A DNA stretch of 5,100 nucleotides from Planctomycetaceae bacterium (GTDB taxonomy: Bacteria; Planctomycetota; Planctomycetia; Pirellulales; Thermoguttaceae), in the NCBI GenBank assembly GCA_031278315.1, contig JAITKS010000257.1, positions 1 through 5,100 on the forward strand, given 5' to 3'. The translations under genes were made by a program, and so were the position numbers. How positions within the stretch are numbered: position 1 is the first letter of the stretch; each line of letters begins with the position of its first letter. The notes under the pieces are model-generated. The model saw only the letters and a list, made by a program, of their open reading frames with translations, was not told where the DNA came from and did no database searches. Of this stretch, positions 1 through 5,100 are shown in pieces.

Positions 1-140
1 AGACAAATAACGAGCGGAATATAATATCTTATTTAAGATAAAAATCAACATATACTTTAATGAGTATTTTTAAAGAATCAAACCAACCCTAAAAAGACAA
101 CAGTAAAAATCCGATCGTCGGAATAATTTATTTTTTTCGG

Positions 141-181
141 GATCGCGGTCGTCTCGACCGCATCTTTAGTTTTGTTTTTTT
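141..181 (+). terminator. GC-rich hairpin followed by T-rich tract (possible terminator or dispersed palindrome)
   Basis: GCGGTCG at 145-151 pairs perfectly with CGACCGC at 155-161 across a TCT loop. GAT (141-143) and ATC (162-164) extend the stem to 10 bp with C144 bulged. Immediately 3' on the plus strand come interrupted T runs (165-167, 170-173, 175-182). Stem plus T tract fits a Rho-independent terminator for a plus-strand gene left of the window. However, no gene end is seen within 100 bases, and the T tract is broken by AG and G. A GC-rich palindrome of this kind in an AT-rich spacer could equally be a dispersed repeat. Confidence 0.35.
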
Positions 182-183
182 TG

Positions 184-208
184 ACAGGATTACAAGATTG
201 ACAGAATA
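184..208. repeat. Short tandem ACAGGATT-like repeat
   Basis: Three imperfect 8-base units follow one another: ACAGGATT (184-191), ACAAGATT (192-199), and ACAGAATA (201-208) after a single G. The block sits directly after the T tract of the hairpin at 141-181. From memory, similar ACAGGATTACAAGATT-type strings are common dispersed intergenic sequences in several bacterial phyla; this was not checked. No coding function is suggested. Confidence 0.5.
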
Positions 209-249
209 GTAATTAATGATTCGAATTTAGAACCCGTACTAATCTCCGC

Positions 250-281
250 ATGCGAACTAACCACTAACCACTAACCACTAA
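250..281. repeat. ATGCGAACTAA leader plus three tandem CCACTAA heptamers
   Basis: ATGCGAACTAA (250-260) is followed by three perfect copies of CCACTAA (261-267, 268-274, 275-281). The same leader followed by one related heptamer, TCACTAA, recurs at 5059-5076 on the other side of the kinase gene in the same orientation. This makes it a dispersed intergenic repeat rather than a chance simple repeat. Function unknown. Confidence 0.75.
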
Positions 282-360
282 TGATATATTATAAAATTTT
301 TTTGTTTGTTTCTTTTTAACTTTAAAACAAGTATTCTGTAAAATCTGTAAAAAGTCCTCT

Positions 361-388
361 TTGACAAAACCGGAATAATTGTTACAAT
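361..388 (+). promoter_or_regulatory. Candidate sigma70-type promoter
   Basis: A perfect -35 hexamer TTGACA (361-366) is separated by 16 bp from TACAAT (383-388), which matches the -10 consensus at five of six positions. Transcription would start near 395 and give a leader of about 220 nt before the kinase ATG at 614. The -10 overlaps a small palindrome, ATTGTTACAAT (378-388). If the host uses a Bacteroidetes-type primary sigma factor (-7 TAnnTTTG), this match would be coincidental. A nearer but weaker alternative is TATATT at 541-546, which lacks a good -35. Confidence 0.4.
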
Positions 389-490
389 CCACACCATGAA
401 TTGTCAACTTTGATATTGTTTTATTTCGATAACAGGACTCTTCTAAATATTTAATTTTGTTTTTGAAAAACAAATCACAACGAAAAAACT

Positions 491-541
491 AAATATTACA
501 AAAATATTTCACTGAAATATTCCACTGAAATATTCCATTGT
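491..541. promoter_or_regulatory. Three tandem 13-bp AT-rich units with inverted symmetry (candidate operator)
   Basis: Units at 503-515, 516-528 and 529-541 follow the pattern AATATT(T/C)CA(C/T)TG(A/T), with one or a few differences each. Within them AATATTT (503-509) and AAATATT (515-521) form an inverted repeat around CACTG, and a similar pairing recurs one unit later. A further AAATATT lies at 491-497. Inverted half-sites repeated every 12-13 bp and ending 72 bp before the start codon suggest a binding site for a dimeric regulator. Since AT-rich DNA readily makes such patterns, it could be a simple tandem duplication. Confidence 0.4.
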
Positions 542-613
542 ATATTTACAAATTCTATCGAAATCTGTATGACATTTAACAACATCAACCCTTAATAACC
601 TAAAATTACTATT

Positions 614-3600
614 ATGTTTACAAATTTAAGTTTACAAACGAAAATATTTTTTCTCGTTTCAGCGGTAGTCATTGTATCTTTTTCGGTTCTTACAATGATC
701 GTATCCAATAAAACTTTTGAAATGGTCAAAAAAGATGCTTTCAGCCTTGCGCAAGAAACTGCTGACAAGTATAAAAATGAAATCAAAGCAGAATTGCAAG
801 GCGCACGAATTACATCAGAAACACTTGCAACTGTTTTTGAAGCATTAAAGGACAATAATCTTACTGATCGCAAAATGATGAATGATATTCTTAAAAATAC
901 ACTTCTCAAAAAAGAATATATCACGGCATTTTGTATTGCTTACGATCCTAATGCACTCGACGGTAAAGATAAAGAATATGCGGGTCAAAGTCCAATTTAT
1001 GACGAGACCGGACGCTACGCTCCATATTGGAACAAAACCGCAGATAAAATCGATGTTGAACCATTACACGATATTGATATCGCCGATTGGTACTATGTCC
1101 CCAAAGATACAAAACATGAATTTATCACCGATCCTTATCCTTATCATGTTCAGGGTAAGGAGGTCATGCTTGCAAGTATGGTTTTTCCGGTGATACATAA
1201 TGACAAATTTATTGGAATTATTTCATCTGATTTCGTTCTCGATAAATTACAAGAAATGATTTCAAAAGTTAATCCTCATGGTCAAGAGGGTTATTCGTGG
1301 ATTCTTTCCAATGCCGGTTCTATTGTCGCGCATCCGAATAAATTTCATCTCGGACAAGATTTGACAGAAACGTTAATGTACGAAATGCTGCTTTCAGATC
1401 ATTCTAAAATTTCCAAGGCAATCGAACTAGCAAACGATTACGTTGCGCAAAATCCTGTCAAAGATCAAAACGATAAAGAACAAGTTGAGAAATATAATAA
1501 CAACCGTAAATTTGTTGATTCATTAAAAGAGTTCGCCCGCAAATTCGACAGCAAGATGTTAGATTTGACTTTGCTTGACCCCGAACTCGCTCAAGCTATT
1601 CTTAAAGCCGACACAACACGTGCCCGCTATGCCGCTGAAGCAAAAAAAGCAATTAAAGAGGGGCAATCTTATATTTCAGACAACAAAGATTTTTATACCG
1701 TTTACATGCCCGTTCAATTCAGCGATGTTACAACTCCGTGGTCGGTTGCTGTAAGTATTCCGATGACAAAAATTCTCAATAATGCTAATGCAATTAGATA
1801 TTATGTTATTCTTGCTTCGTTAGTTTCGATTGTTGTTATTGCGATGGTGTTGTATCTTATTGCAAAAAATATTACTAAACCGATTCTGTTACTCTCAAAA
1901 ACCGCAAACATTTTAGGACAAGGAAATTTTGATGTTGAAATCCCGTTAATCAAAAATAATGACGAAATCGGTACTTTGTCGAAAGCATTTAAATTTATGG
2001 CGGAAGAAATCAATTTCTTGATAAAGAAGTTACAAGATCATGCTAAAGCTCTTGAAGAAAAAAATCAATATTTGAACAAGCTGAATGAGTTGAAAGATGA
2101 ATTTATGGCGAATACATCGCATGAATTACGGACGCCGATCAATGGAATTATCGGTATTATTGAATCGATGATCGATGGTGCGACGGGGCAGCTTTCGCAG
2201 GAGCAAAAGTATAATCTTGCTCTTGTTGCCAACAGCGGCAAACGGCTTTCAAATTTAGTAAATGATATTCTCGATTTTACTAAATTGAAAAATAAAGAAA
2301 TTATTCTGCAAATCAAGCCGGTCGATTTGAAAACGATTGTTGATACTGTAATTGTTTTATCTAAACCGTTGATTAAAGGAAAAGAATTGACATTGATTAA
2401 TAATATCGACAAGTTATCGCCGATAATCGATGCCGACGAAAACAGAATACAACAGATTTTGTATAACTTGATTGGAAATGCAATTAAATTTACAGACAAA
2501 GGTTCGGTAAGTGTTACAGCGAAAATATTAGACAATTCGGTTGCAATAACGATTTCTGATACCGGTATCGGTATAGCGGAAGATAAATTCAGCAGGATAT
2601 TTGAATCGTTTGAGCAGGTTGACGGCTCGACGGAACGAGAGTACGGCGGAACCGGATTAGGATTATCGATAACGAAAAAATTAGTCGAATTGCACGGAGG
2701 GACGATAAATATTGAATCGCAATTAGGCAAAGGTTCAAATTTCACTTTTACGATGCCGTTATCTAAAACGTCGTTTGAGAATATTGATTCGAGCGAGACT
2801 CTGCGGACAACTATCGACATTGAATCTTTTGCTCTAACCGACGAACAATCAAAAAAGGAGAGTAATAATGATAGTAACACAGATACAGAAAACGCTAAAG
2901 ATGTTTATGAAATACTTGTAGTTGATGATGAACCGGTAAATATTCAGGTATTGAAAAACATTTTATCGATGCGGAATTATTCTGTGTCGAGTGTGTATAA
3001 CGGAATGGATGCTCTCGAATTGATAAAGAGCGGAAAAAAATTCGACTTGATTCTGTTAGACGTGATGATGCCGAAAATGTCAGGTTATGAAGTTTGCAAA
3101 AATTTGAGAGAACAATATTCGTTGTTTGATTTACCGATATTAATGTTGACGGCGAAAAATCAGATTCAAGATGTACTTTTAGGATTTCGATCAGGTGCGA
3201 ATGATTATATCGATAAGCCTTTCGATAAAGAAGAATTACTTGCAAGAATCAAAACGCATCTTGAGTTGAAAAATGCAATTGTTGCAGCACAAGCAGCGAA
3301 TAAAGCAAAGAGTGAATTTATGGCTAATATGAGTCATGAAATCCGCACGCCGATGAATGCGATTATTGGTTTGACACATCTTTTGTTGGAAACGCATTTG
3401 GATGAACAGCAGCATCAATATACGAATAATGCACATCGTGCCGCACGCTCGCTTTTAGGAATTATCAACGACATTCTTGATTTCTCAAAAATGGAAACCG
3501 GTAAGATGATATTAGAACATACACCGTTTGTGTTAAGTGAAGTGTTAGGTGATATCGATATTATTTTCAAAGATCAAAGTACAGAAACAGGAATCAAATT

Positions 3601-4510
3601 GATATTCAATCAATCGACAGATATTCCGAGATCGCTTTTAGGCGACCATTTTAGGTTACGTCAAATTTTTATCAATTTGATTGGCAATTCATTTAAGTTT
3701 TCGAAGCAAGGTTCGATTACGGTCAATGCGAGTGTAGAGTCTGTAAACGAAAATAATATAACGTTATTATTTTCGGTTAAAGACACAGGAATCGGCATGA
3801 CGCCGAATCAAACACAAAAACTTTTCAGCGCATTTAGTCAAACAGACACATCGATAACGCGGCAATACGGCGGGGTAGGATTAGGACTGACTTTGACAAG
3901 AAGTTTAGTTAAGTTAATGGGCGGAAAAATTTCATTAGAGAGTGAAATCGGTGTCGGGACGAATATTATTTTCACTTGCGTTTTTGATTTAGACCCGAAT
4001 GCAAAAAATATGGACAAGTCGAATTTGAAAAAAACCGATTTAGGAAACAAAACAGAAAATAGCGAAATTATAAGAGTTCCGTTACCGCACGAACAAAAGT
4101 CGTTAGCCGGATTTCGTGTATTGTTGGTTGAAGATAATAAAGTAAACATCATGGTTGCGAAAGCTTTGTTGGAAAAAATGGATATTAACGTAACTGTTGC
4201 AGAGAATGGAGAAATTGCACTTAATCGATTAGAAGAATCGGAACAATCGGGAATGAATCCTGGTTTCGATTTAGTATTTTTGGATATTCAGATGCCGGTG
4301 ATGGATGGTTTTGAGACAATTAAAAGAATCCGTTCAAATCCGCGTTATGCTGATATGCCGGTTGTTGCGTTGACTGCTCATGCGTTTGATGAGGAAATAA
4401 AAAAGTGTTTTGATTATGGTATGAATGGACATCTTGCCAAGCCGATTGATGTTCACGCATTACAAAAAAATCTGCACAAATTTTTGTTACATGATACCGA
4501 ATTGGCTTAA
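614..4510 (+). CDS. Double-hybrid sensor histidine kinase (Cache-HAMP-HisKA-HATPase-REC-HisKA-HATPase-REC)
   Basis: This inner-membrane two-component protein senses an extracytoplasmic signal and starts a His-Asp phosphorelay. Membrane helix 1 spans about 10-30 and helix 2 about 394-417. Residues 31-393 form a dCache-like sensor, with GRYAPYW at 133-139, DWYYVPK at 158-164, DPYPY at 173-177 and a GIISSDF strand at 201-207. HAMP is about 418-470. Kinase core 1 has His503 (SHELRTP), N-box Asn618/Asn622, DTGIG from 649 and GGTGLGL from 678. Receiver 1 has Asp771/Asp772, phospho-acceptor Asp816, Thr846 and Lys868. Kinase core 2 has His908 (SHEIRTP), Asn1021/Asn1025, DTGIG from 1057 and GGVGLGL from 1086. 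Receiver 2 has Glu1173/Asp1174, phospho-acceptor Asp1224, Thr1254 and Lys1276. Nothing essential is missing. There is no HPt domain, so a separate phosphotransfer protein and output regulator are expected elsewhere. Polar linkers lie at about 717-764 and 1126-1165. The ATG at 614 is the first start after an in-frame TAA (596-598) and gives a short cytoplasmic tail before helix 1; no Shine-Dalgarno sequence precedes it. The ligand is unknown. Confidence 0.96.
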   Translation: MFTNLSLQTKIFFLVSAVVIVSFSVLTMIVSNKTFEMVKKDAFSLAQETADKYKNEIKAELQGARITSETLATVFEALKDNNLTDRKMMNDILKNTLLKKEYITAFCIAYDPNALDGKDKEYAGQSPIYDETGRYAPYWNKTADKIDVEPLHDIDIADWYYVPKDTKHEFITDPYPYHVQGKEVMLASMVFPVIHNDKFIGIISSDFVLDKLQEMISKVNPHGQEGYSWILSNAGSIVAHPNKFHLGQDLTETLMYEMLLSDHSKISKAIELANDYVAQNPVKDQNDKEQVEKYNNNRKFVDSLKEFARKFDSKMLDLTLLDPELAQAILKADTTRARYAAEAKKAIKEGQSYISDNKDFYTVYMPVQFSDVTTPWSVAVSIPMTKILNNANAIRYYVILASLVSIVVIAMVLYLIAKNITKPILLLSKTANILGQGNFDVEIPLIKNNDEIGTLSKAFKFMAEEINFLIKKLQDHAKALEEKNQYLNKLNELKDEFMANTSHELRTPINGIIGIIESMIDGATGQLSQEQKYNLALVANSGKRLSNLVNDILDFTKLKNKEIILQIKPVDLKTIVDTVIVLSKPLIKGKELTLINNIDKLSPIIDADENRIQQILYNLIGNAIKFTDKGSVSVTAKILDNSVAITISDTGIGIAEDKFSRIFESFEQVDGSTEREYGGTGLGLSITKKLVELHGGTINIESQLGKGSNFTFTMPLSKTSFENIDSSETLRTTIDIESFALTDEQSKKESNNDSNTDTENAKDVYEILVVDDEPVNIQVLKNILSMRNYSVSSVYNGMDALELIKSGKKFDLILLDVMMPKMSGYEVCKNLREQYSLFDLPILMLTAKNQIQDVLLGFRSGANDYIDKPFDKEELLARIKTHLELKNAIVAAQAANKAKSEFMANMSHEIRTPMNAIIGLTHLLLETHLDEQQHQYTNNAHRAARSLLGIINDILDFSKMETGKMILEHTPFVLSEVLGDIDIIFKDQSTETGIKLIFNQSTDIPRSLLGDHFRLRQIFINLIGNSFKFSKQGSITVNASVESVNENNITLLFSVKDTGIGMTPNQTQKLFSAFSQTDTSITRQYGGVGLGLTLTRSLVKLMGGKISLESEIGVGTNIIFTCVFDLDPNAKNMDKSNLKKTDLGNKTENSEIIRVPLPHEQKSLAGFRVLLVEDNKVNIMVAKALLEKMDINVTVAENGEIALNRLEESEQSGMNPGFDLVFLDIQMPVMDGFETIKRIRSNPRYADMPVVALTAHAFDEEIKKCFDYGMNGHLAKPIDVHALQKNLHKFLLHDTELA

Positions 4511-4528
4511 AGATAACAAAGAATTCAC

Positions 4529-4552
4529 TACACACAATTCTACACACAATCT
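4529..4552. repeat. 12-bp tandem duplication after the kinase stop
   Basis: TACACACAATTC (4529-4540) is followed directly by TACACACAATCT (4541-4552), identical at 10 of 12 positions. It lies 19 bases after the stop codon. It looks like slippage or local duplication; no function is indicated. Confidence 0.5.
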
Positions 4553-4627
4553 AGACGCAGCAGATTAAAATTTCGGTAATATATACTTTTCACACTTTAA
4601 AATTCGGTATTTGTTTTAAACAAAACC

Positions 4628-4756
4628 AGCCCTGAAAGGGCGATCGGATTATAACCCGCCCCAGCGGGGCGGGTAAAATCACCCAAAAACCGAAGCCCTG
4701 AAAGGGCGATCGGATATTGGAGCAATATCAACGCGCAAAGAAAAGTAACAATAATT
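4628..4756 (+). repeat. Palindromic repeat unit, copy 1 (REP/BIME-like)
   Basis: The unit contains four hairpins in order. GCCCT-GAA-AGGGC lies at 4629-4641. A perfect 9-bp stem, ACCCGCCCC with GGGGCGGGT around AGC, lies at 4654-4674. A second GCCCT-GAA-AGGGC lies at 4695-4707. A 7-bp stem, GATATTG with CAATATC around GAG, lies at 4713-4729. A conserved AT-rich tail runs to 4756. It is about 90% identical by eye to copy 2, with one single-base indel. Repeated GC-rich stem-loops with 3-nt loops between genes resemble REP-type elements, which in other bacteria are mobilised by REP-associated Y1 (RAYT) transposases. No such transposase lies in this window. Confidence 0.8.
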
Positions 4757-4796
4757 GTAATATATCAGTGGAATTATTGTAGATAACAACCATAGC

Positions 4797-4926
4797 AGCC
4801 CTGAAAGGGCGTTAGTATTATAGCCCGCCCCAGCGGGGCGGGTAAAATCCCCCGCCAAACTGAAGCCCTGAAAGGGCGATCGTATCTTGGAGCAATATCA
4901 ACGCACAAAGAAAAGTAACAATAATT
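4797..4926 (+). repeat. Palindromic repeat unit, copy 2 (REP/BIME-like)
   Basis: This is a direct repeat of copy 1, starting 169 bases further on and separated from it by about 40 bases. The hairpin GCCCT-GAA-AGGGC is kept at 4798-4810 and at 4865-4877. The GC-rich stem CCCGCCCC with GGGGCGGG around AGC lies at 4824-4842. Its outer A-T pair has become G-T (4823 with 4843), so pairing survives. The fourth hairpin is weakened: GATATTG has become TATCTTG while CAATATC is unchanged. The tail from TTGGAGCAATATC to 4926 is nearly identical to copy 1. Confidence 0.8.
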
Positions 4927-4941
4927 AATGATTTGTTGTTC

Positions 4942-5024
4942 ATAAGGTAATAAGGTTTATGTGCGGTGGCATCTCCGGCTGCTAAGGTTGTTTTGTTCGG
5001 AAAAATAAGGTGAAAAATAAGGTT
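4942..5024. repeat. TAAGGT motif cluster with 12-bp tandem pair
   Basis: TAAGGT occurs five times within about 80 bases (4943, 4951, 4983, 5006 and 5018). The last two lie in a near-perfect tandem pair, AAAAATAAGGTG (5001-5012) and AAAAATAAGGTT (5013-5024). ATAAGGTA and ATAAGGTT are directly adjacent at 4942-4957. A GC-rich stretch at 4962-4982 interrupts the cluster. No function can be assigned. Confidence 0.5.
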
Positions 5025-5058
5025 GGCTAAAAATAAATTTGAAACCCTTAAAAAATAA

Positions 5059-5076
5059 ATGCGAACTAATCACTAA
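5059..5076. repeat. Second copy of ATGCGAACTAA-(C/T)CACTAA motif
   Basis: ATGCGAACTAA (5059-5069) is followed by TCACTAA (5070-5076). It matches 250-267 at 17 of 18 positions in the same orientation, but here only one heptamer is present against three on the left. It overlaps the start of the inverted palindromic unit by one base. Confidence 0.7.
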
Positions 5077-5100
5077 TATTGAGACAATATCCGATCGCCC
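5076..5100 (-). repeat. Inverted partial copy of the palindromic unit, cut by the window edge
   Basis: CAATATCCGATCGCCC (5085-5100) is the exact reverse complement of 4704-4719 in copy 1, which is the 3' arm of the second GCCCT hairpin plus its junction. It is preceded by ATATTG (5076-5081) and an AGA loop, rebuilding the same ATATTG/CAATAT stem found in copy 1 but with a different loop. The rest of the unit should continue beyond the right edge on the minus strand. Confidence 0.7.

Larger units (their letters stand above)
1..613. other. Non-coding, repeat-rich region upstream of the kinase gene
   Basis: No convincing gene is visible in these 613 bases. All three plus-strand frames hit a stop within the first 41 bases, so any plus-strand gene entering from the left ends by then; a frame with stop TAA at 39-41 would allow only a 12-codon tail. 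On the minus strand an ATG at 51-49 reads open to the left edge for 17 codons, which is too short to judge. The region contains a weak AT palindrome (25-31 with 34-40), a GC-rich hairpin, three kinds of short repeat and a promoter-like match, listed separately. A T-rich stretch at 294-317 has no hairpin before it. Confidence 0.7.
4511..5100. other. Non-coding, repeat-rich region downstream of the kinase gene
   Basis: No gene is visible in these 590 bases. The space holds a small tandem duplication, two direct copies of a palindrome-rich unit, a TAAGGT motif cluster, a short GC-rich island around 4962-4982, a second copy of the left-flank ATGCGAACTAA motif, and an inverted palindromic copy cut by the right edge. 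No canonical Rho-independent terminator follows the kinase stop. TTGTTT (4611-4616) pairs with AAACAA (4618-4623), but this stem is purely A/T with no T tract. The GC-rich hairpin at 4654-4674 may act as a 3' stabilising or attenuating structure. Confidence 0.75.

Noticed and set aside
1..51. Possible start of a minus-strand gene running off the left edge (ATG at 51-49)
   Set aside because: Only 17 codons are visible, there is no ribosome binding site, and an open run of this length occurs by chance nearly half the time.
264..473. Minus-strand open frame of 69 codons in the left spacer
   Set aside because: It needs a TTG start with no ribosome binding site, ends inside the heptamer repeat (its last residues are encoded by repeat bases), overlaps the promoter-like site, and its translation resembles no family I recognise.
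545..570. Promoter formed by TTTACA and CTGTAT just before the kinase
   Set aside because: The spacing is only 14 bases and the -10 match is poor.
592..924. Minus-strand open frame of 110 codons across the kinase start
   Set aside because: It is antisense to the clearly coding N-terminus of the kinase and lacks a credible start context; it is a shadow of the real gene.
2065..2880. Minus-strand open frame of 271 codons antisense to the first kinase core
   Set aside because: The plus strand here encodes an intact HisKA/HATPase with all motifs; the antisense product is Ser/Ile/Leu-rich with no recognisable domain, as expected of a shadow frame.
4654..4674. GC-rich hairpin as the Rho-independent terminator of the kinase gene
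   Set aside because: The stem is strong, but it is followed by AAAATC rather than a T run and lies about 140 bases after the stop; its recurrence in copy 2 marks it as part of the repeat unit.
4628..4926. Possible CRISPR array in the right flank
   Set aside because: There are only two long units, each internally palindromic and with point differences; there are no short identical repeats with regular unique spacers and no cas genes.

Overview
The window is dominated by one large plus-strand gene (614-4510, 1298 codons, about three quarters of the bases). It encodes a membrane-bound double-hybrid sensor histidine kinase. The order of domains is: N-terminal membrane helix, extracytoplasmic Cache-type sensor, second membrane helix, HAMP, HisKA, HATPase, receiver, HisKA, HATPase, receiver. 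Every residue normally needed in both kinase cores and both receivers is present, so this reads as an intact multistep phosphorelay protein. It ends in a receiver with no HPt domain, so a separate phosphotransfer partner should lie outside the window.

The left flank (1-613) shows no convincing gene. It holds a GC-rich hairpin followed by a T-rich tract (141-181), a short-period ACAGGATT-like repeat (184-208), three tandem CCACTAA heptamers (261-281), a good sigma70-like promoter match (361-388), and three tandem 13-bp AT-rich units with inverted-repeat symmetry (503-541). The last of these lies 73-111 bp before the start codon and is a candidate regulatory site. There is no Shine-Dalgarno sequence before the ATG.

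The right flank (4511-5100) is also non-coding and rich in repeats. Two roughly 130-bp direct copies of a palindrome-rich unit (4628-4756 and 4797-4926) each carry two GCCCT-GAA-AGGGC hairpins around a GC-rich 8-9 bp hairpin. The beginning of a third, inverted copy runs off the right edge. A cluster of TAAGGT motifs and a second copy of the ATGCGAACTAA(C/T)CACTAA motif from the left flank lie between.

The AT-rich composition, the lack of a Shine-Dalgarno sequence, the intergenic spaces packed with short dispersed palindromes, and the large multi-domain hybrid kinase suggest an environmental bacterium of the Bacteroidota/Chlorobi/Ignavibacteria (FCB) kind. This is an inference from style, not an identification. 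No mobile-element transposase, CRISPR array, tRNA or rRNA was seen.
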